NCBI RefSeq assembly: GCF_028294535.1
Contig: NZ_JAQBIE010000003.1
Location: 171,640-235,639 of the forward strand
Reading direction: 5' to 3'
Source of the DNA: Paracoccus onchidii
GTDB lineage: Bacteria; Pseudomonadota; Alphaproteobacteria; Rhodobacterales; Rhodobacteraceae
Length of the DNA stretch: 64,000 bases
Position numbers and translations under genes: made by a program. The notes under the pieces are model-generated. The model worked only from the letters and a program-made list of their open reading frames with translations. It was not told where the DNA came from and searched no databases. Shown one piece after another: positions 28,485 to 37,599 of the stretch (positions within the stretch are counted from its first letter, which is position 1; every line of letters begins with the position of its first letter).

Positions 28485-28547
28485 AGATTATGAATTTGTC
28501 TCACAGAACGATCCATGACACAAGATCGGCAACTGAAAGGAATTGCC

Positions 28548-29426
28548 ATGTCCCGCGCCACGCCCAAAATCAGCTTCGAGTTTTTCCCGCCCAAGACGCT
28601 GGATGCCTCGTTCCGGCTGTGGGACACTGTGCGCGCATTGGCCCCGATGAGTCCTGATTTCGTGTCGGTGACCTATGGTGCGGGCGGCACCACGCGCAAA
28701 CTGACGCATGAGGCCGTAACCACGATCAATCGCCATTACGGCCTGAACGTCGCGGCCCATCTGACCTGTGTCGAAGCGACGCGGGAAGACACCATGAAGA
28801 TCGTGCAGGATTACGCCGATGCCGGCATCCGCGAGATCGTGGCCCTGCGCGGTGACGCCCCAAAGGGTCAGGACAAGTTCACGCCCCACCCCGACGGCTT
28901 TGCCAATTCGGTTGAGCTGATCGAGGCGATTGCCGGGCGCGGAGACATGACCATTCGTGTCGGCGCCTATCCTGAGCCCCATCCCGACAGCAGCGATACC
29001 GACGCCGATGTTGCATGGCTGAAGCGCAAGATCGACGCGGGTGCCAGCAGCGCCATCACGCAGTTTTTCTTCGAGCCCGAAACCTTTTTCCGTTTCCGCG
29101 ACAAATGCGCTGCGGCGGGAATCGATGCACCCATCATCCCGGGCATTCTGCCCATCCAGGGATGGGCGGGGGCCAAACGCTTTGCACAAAGCTGTGGCAC
29201 ATCAATCCCGCAATGGGCGGAAGAGGCCTTTGCCGCAGCCATCCGCGACGGGGGCGATCGCGAAAGACTGCTGGCAACAGCAATCTGCGCCGAGCTTTGC
29301 GACAAGCTGCTGGACGGCGGCGTTGACCGGCTGCATTTCTATACGCTGAACCGTCCCGAAATGACCCGCGATGTCTGCGCCGCGCTGGGGCTGCAGCCCA
29401 GCCGTGAACTGGAAGCCGTCGCCTGA
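28548..29426 (+). CDS. metF: Methylenetetrahydrofolate reductase
   Basis: MetF reduces 5,10-methylene-THF to 5-methyl-THF, the methyl source for methionine. The 292-residue TIM barrel has KISFEFFPPKTLDASF at the start, FVSVTYGAGGTTR, ALRGDAPKG and ITQFFFEPETFF. The ATG at 28548 follows AAAGGAA. It supplies the folate side of the methyl pathway of which the homocysteine methyltransferase and corrinoid protein at 3-6 kb are other parts. Confidence 0.96.
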   Translation: MSRATPKISFEFFPPKTLDASFRLWDTVRALAPMSPDFVSVTYGAGGTTRKLTHEAVTTINRHYGLNVAAHLTCVEATREDTMKIVQDYADAGIREIVALRGDAPKGQDKFTPHPDGFANSVELIEAIAGRGDMTIRVGAYPEPHPDSSDTDADVAWLKRKIDAGASSAITQFFFEPETFFRFRDKCAAAGIDAPIIPGILPIQGWAGAKRFAQSCGTSIPQWAEEAFAAAIRDGGDRERLLATAICAELCDKLLDGGVDRLHFYTLNRPEMTRDVCAALGLQPSRELEAVA

Positions 29427-29433
29427 CCGGACC

Positions 29434-30582
29434 TCAGCGCGCTGCGGCCGTGGGGCCGCCACCGGCTTCGTGACCACCGCCATCCTGATCGTCACAAGGG
29501 CCGCCGGTCACAGGCTTGGCGGTCATCGCCCCGGATCTGCGCAACAGCCTGCGTGGCTTGTGCGCATCCGGCGGAGCCAGCTTGTTCACCAAAAGCGCCG
29601 GACCATCATATGTGTCAGGCGCAATGCCCGGTGCCAGCTCTTCGCATTCAAAGCGGCCTACCGTTCGCGGCGCGCGCGCCAGAAATGCCTTGCCCCAGCC
29701 ACGCCAGCTGCCAACTGACGGTGCCGTCGGATCACAAGGAAATGCGTCTCGCCAGCCTTCGGGCAACGGCAGTCCGACGGACTGGGCGCTTTCGAGCATC
29801 CAGACCAAAGGGATATTGGCCAGAGGACGGGCATATTCACGACCACTCAGCTGGCCGCCAATATCCGGGTGAACCCCCCGGAACCAGCGTTGCCGGATAC
29901 GGCCCTGACATGTGGCATCGTCCCACAGGATCGGCGCAAAGGCCGCCCGCGTTTCATCCAGGGCCAATGCCTGAAAACCATGCTCAACCTCGGCAACCAG
30001 ATGGGCGTCATGGAAACGAAAGCGTGGTTCGGTCAGCATCCACAGCAAGGGCAACCGCAAGCCCAAGGCCATGACGGTATCAAAACAGCCAACCATTCGG
30101 ATTGTCGCGCCGTGATGGGTGCGGCGTTTGCGAAACAGGGCGCGGTGCCGATCCGAACCGCCATTGCGGTAATAATGCCAAGCCAGCCTGATATTTCGTT
30201 CAGTCGCGGCCTCGGCACGCAGCAACCCGACCCGACCGATCATGCCGGCCAGACTGCGCACCGCGAAAGCGCCCCGCGAATAGCCGATCATGAATATCTG
30301 GTCTCCGGGGCGATAACGTGACGCCAACCAGCCATAGGCGTCGATGATCCGCCTTTCCAACACCAGCCCCATCGCCAGATCGGGCAGCGTTTGCCACCGG
30401 TTCCACTGCTGCCCCACACCGTAATAGACGCGCAGCTGCGCGGCAGGAACCGGAAGCGCCCCGTGCTGGCCGTTCAGCAAAGCATGGATGCGCCCGATCG
30501 AGCTGCGCCGCCCTTCGGCCAACGAGGCGAATGTGCCGTCCATCAGCAAGACGTGATGTGTCGTCGGGCGATTCCCAGTCAT
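29434..30582 (-). CDS. DUF2235 domain-containing alpha/beta hydrolase
   Basis: The 382-residue protein has the DUF2235 layout: HHVLLMDGTFASLAEGR at the N-terminus, nucleophile Ser in IFMIGYSRGAFAVRSLAG near residue 100, TIRMVGCFDTVMALG, and RWFRGVHPDIGGQ containing the probable catalytic Asp/His. Relatives include type VI secretion phospholipase effectors, but no secretion genes are nearby and most chromosomal members have unknown substrates. It ends eight bases from the metF stop. Confidence 0.85.
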   Translation of the reverse strand: MTGNRPTTHHVLLMDGTFASLAEGRRSSIGRIHALLNGQHGALPVPAAQLRVYYGVGQQWNRWQTLPDLAMGLVLERRIIDAYGWLASRYRPGDQIFMIGYSRGAFAVRSLAGMIGRVGLLRAEAATERNIRLAWHYYRNGGSDRHRALFRKRRTHHGATIRMVGCFDTVMALGLRLPLLWMLTEPRFRFHDAHLVAEVEHGFQALALDETRAAFAPILWDDATCQGRIRQRWFRGVHPDIGGQLSGREYARPLANIPLVWMLESAQSVGLPLPEGWRDAFPCDPTAPSVGSWRGWGKAFLARAPRTVGRFECEELAPGIAPDTYDGPALLVNKLAPPDAHKPRRLLRRSGAMTAKPVTGGPCDDQDGGGHEAGGGPTAAAR

Positions 30583-30616
30583 CCCCCGACGCTAGCACGC
30601 CATTGCTTCCATGTGG

Positions 30617-31771
30617 TTAATCAAAGCCCATCACTGTCGCATTTGTCAGCAGGCCAAAACCGTTGAAACGTGTATTGGTAACGGTCGAATAAGCGCCGGC
30701 ACCATGAAAGACGACGAAATCACCTTCCGCAATGTCGGATGGCAGGCTCAACTCACCGGGCAGCCTGTCAACCGAATCGCAGGTTGGCCCAAACACGATA
30801 CGCCCGGTCAGTTCTCCGTCACGCGGCGTCCCTTGCGGGGTCAGCACATCGATCCGATCAAGATTGCCGACAATCGGCAGTTCGGCCAGCCCGCCATAAA
30901 CACCGTCATTCAGGAACACATGGCTGCCGTCACGCACCCCCTTGACCCGTGCAATCAGCGAAAATGCATCGGCGCAAAGCCCCCTGCCCGGCTCGCAGAC
31001 CAGATCGGGCGCGTCATCGCCAAATGCTTCATTCACGGTATCGCGGATTTCGGCAAAGATCGACGCAAGGTCCGGTTCGACCCCGCTGACGCGATAGGAC
31101 GGGAAACCACCGCCGACATTCAGCCGCCGGGCCCGCACACCAGCCATATCGCAAATTTCGCGCGCAACGCTGATATAACTTTCCCAGGCAATCGGGTCGA
31201 CACATTGCGTGCCCGGATGGAAGGTCAATGACGGGATATAGCCCCGCGCCGCGACCCGGCGCAGCAATTCAGCGGCCAGCTCGGGCGTGGCGCCGAACTT
31301 GGATCCGAAATCATAGACCGCCCCCATGACCGGCAAACTGAAACGCGGCGAAATCTCGACGCCCTGATCCGCCACGGCGGTCGGCACCTGCGCGAACAGC
31401 TTGTCCAGCTCGCTCTGGCTGTCCACGGACCAAGAGGTAATGCCAGCCGCGACAGCATGTGTAATCTCGGCGGTTGCACGCACCGGGTTGTGATAATGGC
31501 GCGCGGCACGCGGCGCCATCTTGCCGATCAGGTCGATCTCATAGGGTGAGGCCACGTCGAAACCGGTAATCCCCGCCGTCACCAGATTCTGGATCACGGC
31601 CTCGCCCGGATTGGACTTTACCGCATAGGTAACCAGACCGGGAAAGCCGTCGATGAACTGGCGCGCCTTGTCCTGCAAGACGGTGGGCGCAAAAGCCAGA
31701 ACAGGATGCTCGGGCTGCATCTGGCGGATCAGGTCGGCGGGGTTATCCCAGACGGTCTTGTCTTGTCCCAT
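30617..31771 (-). CDS. Type III PLP-dependent ornithine/lysine decarboxylase
   Basis: The 384-residue fold-III enzyme decarboxylates ornithine (or lysine, or both) to polyamine precursors. The PLP Lys is in VTYAVKSNP near residue 52; the glycine loop is RRLNVGGGFPSY, phosphate binding is CEPGRGLCADAF, and the second-subunit active-site Cys is in FGPTCDSVD near residue 330. It is divergent from an Lrp/AsnC gene that probably controls it. Confidence 0.92.
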   Translation of the reverse strand: MGQDKTVWDNPADLIRQMQPEHPVLAFAPTVLQDKARQFIDGFPGLVTYAVKSNPGEAVIQNLVTAGITGFDVASPYEIDLIGKMAPRAARHYHNPVRATAEITHAVAAGITSWSVDSQSELDKLFAQVPTAVADQGVEISPRFSLPVMGAVYDFGSKFGATPELAAELLRRVAARGYIPSLTFHPGTQCVDPIAWESYISVAREICDMAGVRARRLNVGGGFPSYRVSGVEPDLASIFAEIRDTVNEAFGDDAPDLVCEPGRGLCADAFSLIARVKGVRDGSHVFLNDGVYGGLAELPIVGNLDRIDVLTPQGTPRDGELTGRIVFGPTCDSVDRLPGELSLPSDIAEGDFVVFHGAGAYSTVTNTRFNGFGLLTNATVMGFD

Positions 31772-31892
31772 TGACGGTCCTTTCGGGGGTTCGTGGGCTT
31801 GGATCGGGTGGCATGATCTTTGGCAAACAGAATGGCGCTTTTGTGGCGCGGTTTCACCGATGAAAAGGATAGATTTGCCGCCCGTTTCCGTT

Positions 31893-31925
31893 AATATGAC
31901 GAAATATGTGTCAATATGACGAAAT
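31893..31925. promoter_or_regulatory. 20-base-period direct repeat between the decarboxylase and Lrp genes
   Basis: AATATGACGAAAT occurs at 31893-31905 and again at 31913-31925, an exact 13-base direct repeat with a 20-base period, that is, two helical turns. It lies directly ahead of the Lrp start in the divergent gap, the natural place for an autoregulatory operator. Confidence 0.5.
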
Positions 31926-31943
31926 TACTGGAACCGCGCGATC

Positions 31944-32375
31944 TTGGATGAACTGGATCAGAAAATCTTGATGCTGCTGTCACAGGATGCGCGCATCTCG
32001 GTGACATTGTTGGCGCGGCGCCTGAAGGTGGCCAGATCGACCGTTCAGGCACGTCTGGAAAGGCTGGAAAAAACCGGCGCGATCGCGGGCTATACCCTGC
32101 GCCTCGGGGGAAACGCACGTCTTGCGCATATTCGCGCCACGGTCATGGTCGCGCTGGAACCACGCAGCCTGCCTGCGGTTCTGGCCCGCCTGAAACAAAT
32201 GCCCCAGGTCGAAAGGATCCACACGACCAGCGGGCGTGTCGACCTGCTGCTGCAGCTTGCGTCTGCCTCGACAACCGAGCTTGACGAAACGCTGGACCGA
32301 ATCGGGTCCTTGGACGGGGTTCGCAGCTCTGAAAGCCTGATCCATTTGTCGACCAAGCTGGACCGCGCGCTATGA
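31944..32375 (+). CDS. Lrp/AsnC family transcriptional regulator
   Basis: The 143-residue protein has a helix-turn-helix (DQKILMLLSQDARISVTLLARRL, ARSTVQARLERLEKTG) and a RAM domain. It starts with TTG at 31944: no ATG or GTG lies between the upstream in-frame stop and the family N-terminus DELDQKIL. Divergent from the decarboxylase gene, it likely responds to an amino acid such as ornithine, lysine or arginine (inference). Confidence 0.88.
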   Translation: MDELDQKILMLLSQDARISVTLLARRLKVARSTVQARLERLEKTGAIAGYTLRLGGNARLAHIRATVMVALEPRSLPAVLARLKQMPQVERIHTTSGRVDLLLQLASASTTELDETLDRIGSLDGVRSSESLIHLSTKLDRAL

Positions 32376-33023
32376 TCCGCGCTGGCGCAGACTGAACCGA
32401 TCGACAAAGGACTGCGCGGCGCCCATATCGCCCGAAACCGAAATCAGCCCCCCCGCGATATGATCGACGAGGCGGCTGGGGCCGTACACGGCATGCGCCA
32501 GCGCATTTCCCGTACCTTGCAATGTGAAGGGGGCATCGATCACATCGACAGCCCGAACCAGCGCCGGCGCATTCACACCCATCCGGAAAGTGAACTTTTC
32601 TTCGGCGAAGTCGAAACCGGCAAGATCCTGATCCGAACCGCCACCGATCATCGCGGTCATCGATATCATCAACGCCGTCGGGCTGATGAACCGGCGCGGA
32701 TCGTGCCCCGGATGCGCGGCGCCCCACCGGCACATCGCCTGCAGCACCGGCAGCAAATCCCGCCCCGATTCCGTCAGGGCATAGCTGGTGCCATGGGGCA
32801 CCCGACAAATCACGCCACATCGTGACAACTGCGCAATACGGCGGGTCAAGACACTTGCCGTGATGCCGGGCAAACCCGCGCGGATAGCCTGAAACCTCTT
32901 GGGAACGAACATCAGTTCGCGCACCACAAGCAGCGCCCATCTGTCCCCGATGACATTCAAGGCATGGGCCGCCAAACAGCCTTCATCATATCGGATCTGC
33001 GGGTTTTCGCCGGCTTTAGTCAT
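32370..33023 (-). CDS. HxlR family transcriptional regulator with C-terminal sterol-carrier-like domain
   Basis: The 217-residue protein has an N-terminal HxlR winged helix (YDEGCLAAHALNVIGDRWALLVVRELM, PGITASVLTRRIAQLSRCGV) with the conserved N-terminal Cys used for redox or aldehyde sensing in this family, followed by an extra domain from about residue 115. It overlaps the convergent Lrp gene by six bases and is divergent from DUF1428 and VOC genes, which it probably represses. Confidence 0.88.
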   Translation of the reverse strand: MTKAGENPQIRYDEGCLAAHALNVIGDRWALLVVRELMFVPKRFQAIRAGLPGITASVLTRRIAQLSRCGVICRVPHGTSYALTESGRDLLPVLQAMCRWGAAHPGHDPRRFISPTALMISMTAMIGGGSDQDLAGFDFAEEKFTFRMGVNAPALVRAVDVIDAPFTLQGTGNALAHAVYGPSRLVDHIAGGLISVSGDMGAAQSFVDRFSLRQRGS

Positions 33024-33024
33024 A

Positions 33025-33054
33025 TTTTGATACTAATAGTTGCTTTTTGATACT
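33025..33054. promoter_or_regulatory. 20-base-period direct repeat, probable HxlR operator
   Basis: TTTTGATACT occurs at 33025-33034 and 33045-33054, in the AT-rich divergent gap immediately next to the HxlR start. The repeat unit and two-turn spacing suit a dimeric or double-dimer repressor that would control both sides. Confidence 0.5.
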
Positions 33055-33109
33055 GCAAGCCGCAGACTGCTCCTGTCAGACTGAATTTCTGCATTGGGAG
33101 AATAGAAGA

Positions 33110-33463
33110 ATGACCTATTATTCCGGCTTTATTGCCGCCGTTCCAAACAGCAACAAACAAGCCTATATTGAGCATGCCAGAAAATCCTGGCCCATGTTTC
33201 AAAAGCGTGGCGCCCTGCGCATGGTCGAATGCTGGGGCGAAGATGTGCCACACGGGAACCAGACCGATTTCTATCGCGCGACCAATGCGACAGATGACGA
33301 AACGCCGGTCTTTTCCTGGGTAGAATGGCCCGATCGCGCAACCTGTGATGCCGCATGGCAGGACATGATGGACGATCCCGAAATGCAAGAGCTTGGCGAA
33401 TTGCCCTTCGACGGCAAACGCCTGTTCTGGGGCGGCTTCGCTCCGATCGTTGATGTAAGCTGA
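33110..33463 (+). CDS. DUF1428 family protein
   Basis: The 117-residue protein begins MTYYSGFIAAVPNSNKQAYIEHARKSW, the standard DUF1428 N-terminus (a dimeric alpha-beta barrel fold). The contexts ALRMVECWGEDVPHG and VFSWVEWPD are conserved. The ATG at 33110 has GGGAG upstream. It is eight bases from a VOC gene and probably co-regulated by the divergent HxlR protein. Function unknown; a role in detoxification is a guess from context. Confidence 0.88.
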   Translation: MTYYSGFIAAVPNSNKQAYIEHARKSWPMFQKRGALRMVECWGEDVPHGNQTDFYRATNATDDETPVFSWVEWPDRATCDAAWQDMMDDPEMQELGELPFDGKRLFWGGFAPIVDVS

Positions 33464-33471
33464 GGTCGGAC

Positions 33472-34260
33472 ATGCAAAAGATACACGGTCGGCCAATCTG
33501 GTATGAGCTGTCAGGCATACCGGACAAGCGCCAGCATACCGAACAGTTCTATTCTCGACTTCTGGGCTGGACGGTGCAGGATTCCGGCATGGAGGGGTTT
33601 TCATACCGGCTTGCCAGATCCGGTGATGACATGGTTGCGGGCATGATGGATCTGTGCAGCCAGGACAACGGCACCCCGCCATGCTGGATGACCTATTTCG
33701 CCGTCGATGACGCAGATCGGTGCGCCGCCGCCGCCGAACAGGCAGGCGGCAGTATCCTGCGCCCGCCGGCTGACATCCCCGACACCGGACGTTTCGCAAT
33801 TCTGGCCGATCCGCAGGGTGCGGCATTCGGAATCCTGCAACCTGTACAGGACAAGGGCGATCCTGCCGGCACGGCATTTGACCAAAACAAGCCCGGTCAC
33901 GGCCATTGGCATGAATTGATGGTCCCAGATCCTCAGGCAGCATTGTCGTTCTATGCCGATCTGCTGGGCTGGCGCGCATCCACCAAGGTGCCGATGGACG
34001 GCGAAGAGATCTATCAGCTTTTTGCCCATGAAGGTCAGGATATCGGCGGTATGCATGGCATGCCTATGGCACCATCACCGATGTGGTTGCCCTATTTCGG
34101 CGTCCAGGATGTGACCGATGCGGTCCGGCGCATCCCGGATCTGGGCGGCAGCCTGGTCCACGGCCCCCAAGAAGTGCCCGGAGGCGCGTTCATCGCCATC
34201 GCGCAGGACCCCCAGGGCGTGATTTTCGCGATTGTCGGCCCGGAACACGCGTCGCAATAA
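33472..34260 (+). CDS. Tandem VOC domain protein (CFP30B/glyoxalase-like)
   Basis: The 262-residue protein has two VOC modules: residues 1-122 (IWYELSGIPDKRQHTEQFYSRLLGW, FAILADPQGAAFGILQP) and 135-262 (HWHELMVPDPQAALSFYADLLGW, FIAIAQDPQGVIFAIVG). This double architecture is typical of the actinobacterial CFP30B-like family, widely spread in Proteobacteria. It forms an operon with DUF1428 under the HxlR switch. Confidence 0.88.
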   Translation: MQKIHGRPIWYELSGIPDKRQHTEQFYSRLLGWTVQDSGMEGFSYRLARSGDDMVAGMMDLCSQDNGTPPCWMTYFAVDDADRCAAAAEQAGGSILRPPADIPDTGRFAILADPQGAAFGILQPVQDKGDPAGTAFDQNKPGHGHWHELMVPDPQAALSFYADLLGWRASTKVPMDGEEIYQLFAHEGQDIGGMHGMPMAPSPMWLPYFGVQDVTDAVRRIPDLGGSLVHGPQEVPGGAFIAIAQDPQGVIFAIVGPEHASQ

Positions 34261-34378
34261 GGCGAGGATACGAATTTCTTCCGGTCAACAGCTTCGGCAT
34301 TGACCGGAAACGCGCGCAATCCCTTGGCCTTTTCGCCCCGCTTGGGTAATCCGGTGCCAAGCAAGGGGATTTGCCGAT

Positions 34379-37300
34379 ATGAGCATGGACAAGAGTTTTG
34401 ACGCCAAGGCCGCCGAGGCCCGCATCAGCGCCGAATGGGAAAGCAACAATGCCTTCGCCGCGGGGGCCAATGCCTCGCGCAGCGAGACATTCACCGTGAT
34501 GATCCCGCCGCCCAACGTGACCGGCAGCCTGCATATCGGCCATGCCTTCAACAACACGCTGCAGGACATCCTTGTCCGCTGGCACCGGATGCGCGGCTTC
34601 GACACGCTGTGGCAGCCCGGTCAGGACCATGCCGGCATCGCGACCCAGATGGTCGTGGAACGCCAGATGGCACAGCGCGGCGAACCGAACCGTCGCGAGA
34701 TCGGCCGCGACGCCTTTGTCGAAAAGATCTGGGCGTGGAAGCAGGAATCCGGCGACACGATCATGAACCAGCTGAAACGGCTGGGCGCGTCCTGCGACTG
34801 GTCGCGCAACGCCTTTACCATGTCGGGCGCCCCCGGTGCGCCCGCAGGCGAGGACGGCAATTTCCATGACGCCGTGATCCGCGTCTTTGTCGATCTTTAC
34901 AACAAGGGCATCATCTATCGCGGCAAGCGTCTGGTGAACTGGGACCCGCATTTCGAAACCGCGATCAGCGATCTGGAGGTCGAGAACCGCGAGGTTCCCG
35001 GCCATATGTGGCATTTCAAATACCCGCTGGCCGGGGGCGAGACCTATGAATACGTGGAACGCGACGAGGACGGCAACGTCACCCTGCGCGAGACCCGCGA
35101 CTATATCGCCATCGCCACGACCCGCCCCGAAACCATGCTGGGCGATGGTGCGGTCGCGGTCCATCCGGATGACGCGCGCTATGCCCCGATCGTCGGCAAG
35201 CTATGCGAAATTCCGGTCGGCCCCAAGGAACATCGCCGCCTGATCCCGATCATCACCGACGAATATCCCGACCCCGATTTCGGCTCGGGCGCGGTCAAGA
35301 TCACCGGCGCGCATGATTTCAACGACTATTGTGTCGCGACCCGCAACAATATCCCGCTTTACGCGCTGATGGACACCAAGGGCGCGTTGCGTGCCGATGG
35401 CCTGTCCTATGCCGAAAGCGCCGAAATCGCATCCCGCGCCGCGCGGGGCGAGGATGTGGGCGATGTCAGCAATGTCAATCTGGTGCCCGAGGATCTGCGC
35501 GGCCTTGACCGGTTCGAGGCCCGTCAGCGGGTCATCGACCAGATCAGCGCCGAGCGGCTGGCCGTCACCTATCTGCACAAGGAAATCGACGAGGAAACCG
35601 GCGCCGAGCATCTGGAAAAGCGCCCGGTCGTCGAGAACAAGCCGATCATGCAGCCCTTCGGCGACCGATCCGGCGTGGTGATCGAACCGATGCTGACCGA
35701 TCAGTGGTTCGTGGACACGCAGCGCATCGTCGGCCCCGCGCTGGAGGCCGTGCGGTCGGGCCGCACCCAGATCCTGCCGGAACAGCACAAGAAGGTCTAT
35801 TTCAACTGGCTGGAAAACATCGAGCCCTGGACGATCTCGCGCCAGCTGTGGTGGGGGCACCAGATCCCGGTGTGGTACGGGCTGGACCTGTCGGTCGAAA
35901 ACTTCACCGATGCCGAAAATGACGGCGCGCTGGATGAGGTCGAACTGTTCGGCCTGCTGGCCGACGGGCTGGTCCATACCGGCCTGAAACAGCATTGTGC
36001 CGCCAATTTCGACGAGGTGCGCAACCAGTTCCGCGACGACATCGCCGGCCTGCCCGTGCCGCTGGAGGCCAGCCGCGTGGTCGAGGTGGCAGACCGCCAT
36101 GCCGCAGTCGAGATGCTGGCCAAGGCGCTGGCCGATTACAATATCTCGCAGGATCCGACGCATCTGGTCTATCCGATCTGGCGCGATCCCGATGTGCTGG
36201 ACACCTGGTTCAGCAGCGGGCTGTGGCCCATCGGCACGCTTGGCTGGCCCGAACCCACGCCCGAAATGCAGAAATATTTCCCGACCGACGTGCTGGTCAC
36301 CGGGTTCGACATCATCTTCTTCTGGGTCGCCCGGATGATGATGATGCAGCAGGAGGTGGTGAAGGACATCCCCTTCCACACGGTCTATGTCCACGGGTTG
36401 GTGCGCGATGAAAAGGGCGCCAAGATGTCGAAGTCGAAAGGCAATGTCATCGACCCGCTGACCCTGATCGACGAATACGGCGCCGATGCCATGCGCTTCA
36501 CCCTGACCAGCATGGCCGCGATGGGCCGCGACCCCAAACTGGGGCCAAAGCATGTCGAGGCGAACCGCAATTTCGTCACCAAGATCTGGAACGCGACCCG
36601 CTTTGCCGAGATGAACGGCGTGCGCGGCGGCGGTGCCCGCCCCGACCCGCGCCACACGGTGAACCGCTGGATCATCGGCGAGGTTGCGCGCATCCGCATG
36701 GCGACCGATGCCGCGCTGGAAACCTATCGCTTCAACGATGCGGCGACCGGGCTTTACGCCTTTGTCTGGGGCAAGGTCTGCGATTGGTATGTCGAATTCG
36801 CCAAGCCCCTGTTCGATGGCGATCATGCCGGGGAAACCCGCGCGACGATGGGCTGGGTTCTGGATCAGTGCTATCTGATGCTGCACCCGATCATGCCCTT
36901 CGTCACCGAGGAACTGTGGGCCCTGACCGGGGATCGCGACGGGATGTTGGTCCACGGCGACTGGCCGGTCTGCGGCGCGGAACTGATCGACGCCGATGCC
37001 GACCGGCAGATGAACTGGGTGATCTCGCTGATCGAGGCGGTCCGTTCGGCCCGCGCGCAGATGGGCGTGCCCGCCGGTGCCAGGCTGGACCTGATCTTGA
37101 CCGAGGCCGACCAGCCCGCCCGCGAGGCGCTGGCCGCCAATGCCCCGCTGATCGAGCGTCTCGCCCGCGTGAACACCCCGCAGGATGGCGTCATGGCTCA
37201 GGGCATGATCGCGGTGGCCGCGCAGGGCGCGAGCTTTGCCCTGCCGATCGGCGACGTAATCGATGTCGTCGCAGAAACCGCACGCTTGAAAAAGTCCCTT

Positions 37301-37468
37301 GCAAAATCCGAGAAGGATAGGGATGGATTGACAAAGCGATTGGCCAACCCAAAGTTTGCCGCGAATGCAGATCCAGAGGTCATCGAAGAGACCCGCGACA
37401 AGCTTGCCGGCTTGTCCGATGACGTCGCCCGCCTGCAAGCGGCACTAGCACAGCTCGCCTCCTTCTGA
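34379..37468 (+). CDS. valS: Valyl-tRNA synthetase
   Basis: The 1029-residue class I synthetase shows the HIGH motif [13 protein letters not shown] near residue 52, the editing domain in the middle ([19 protein letters not shown]), [12 protein letters not shown] near residue 680, the anticodon-binding domain, and a C-terminal coiled-coil tRNA-binding arm ([18 protein letters not shown] onward). The length is at the long end of the bacterial range. The start is 34379, with an ATG at 34385 as alternative. Confidence 0.97.
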   Translation: MSMDKSFDAKAAEARISAEWESNNAFAAGANASRSETFTVMIPPPNVTGSLHIGHAFNNTLQDILVRWHRMRGFDTLWQPGQDHAGIATQMVVERQMAQRGEPNRREIGRDAFVEKIWAWKQESGDTIMNQLKRLGASCDWSRNAFTMSGAPGAPAGEDGNFHDAVIRVFVDLYNKGIIYRGKRLVNWDPHFETAISDLEVENREVPGHMWHFKYPLAGGETYEYVERDEDGNVTLRETRDYIAIATTRPETMLGDGAVAVHPDDARYAPIVGKLCEIPVGPKEHRRLIPIITDEYPDPDFGSGAVKITGAHDFNDYCVATRNNIPLYALMDTKGALRADGLSYAESAEIASRAARGEDVGDVSNVNLVPEDLRGLDRFEARQRVIDQISAERLAVTYLHKEIDEETGAEHLEKRPVVENKPIMQPFGDRSGVVIEPMLTDQWFVDTQRIVGPALEAVRSGRTQILPEQHKKVYFNWLENIEPWTISRQLWWGHQIPVWYGLDLSVENFTDAENDGALDEVELFGLLADGLVHTGLKQHCAANFDEVRNQFRDDIAGLPVPLEASRVVEVADRHAAVEMLAKALADYNISQDPTHLVYPIWRDPDVLDTWFSSGLWPIGTLGWPEPTPEMQKYFPTDVLVTGFDIIFFWVARMMMMQQEVVKDIPFHTVYVHGLVRDEKGAKMSKSKGNVIDPLTLIDEYGADAMRFTLTSMAAMGRDPKLGPKHVEANRNFVTKIWNATRFAEMNGVRGGGARPDPRHTVNRWIIGEVARIRMATDAALETYRFNDAATGLYAFVWGKVCDWYVEFAKPLFDGDHAGETRATMGWVLDQCYLMLHPIMPFVTEELWALTGDRDGMLVHGDWPVCGAELIDADADRQMNWVISLIEAVRSARAQMGVPAGARLDLILTEADQPAREALAANAPLIERLARVNTPQDGVMAQGMIAVAAQGASFALPIGDVIDVVAETARLKKSLAKSEKDRDGLTKRLANPKFAANADPEVIEETRDKLAGLSDDVARLQAALAQLASF

Positions 37469-37517
37469 TCCAAGCCCCCGCCACAGGTGTGCCGATTTGC
37501 AACGGCCGCCGCCGGCG

Positions 37518-37572
37518 GGGGTATTTAGACAAAAGAGAAGAACCTGAGGCTTCTTCTTCGCTAAAATACCCC
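37518..37572. terminator. Compound hairpin between convergent valS and aminotransferase genes
   Basis: GGGGTATTTAG (37518-37528) pairs with CTAAAATACCCC (37561-37572) with one bulged base, and inside it GAAGAA (37537-37542) pairs with TTCTTC (37551-37556). The near-symmetry and convergent setting suit a two-way terminator. Similar GGGGTATTT-bearing hairpins are familiar in Rhodobacteraceae intergenic DNA. Confidence 0.5.
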
Positions 37573-37599
37573 GGCACGAAACTTGCCTTTCATACGCGA

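Noticed and set aside
28459..28547. SAM riboswitch upstream of metF
   Set aside because: The gap is only 89 bases, with no SAM-II type pseudoknot visible; a LysR-type palindrome explains the control better.
29434..30582. Type VI secretion effector role for the DUF2235 protein
   Set aside because: No VgrG, Hcp or other secretion genes are nearby; the domain alone does not support it.
35201..37438. A 745-codon open frame on the minus strand opposite valS
   Set aside because: It is the antisense shadow of valS, has no ribosome site or domain, and arises from high GC content; valS has full family motifs.
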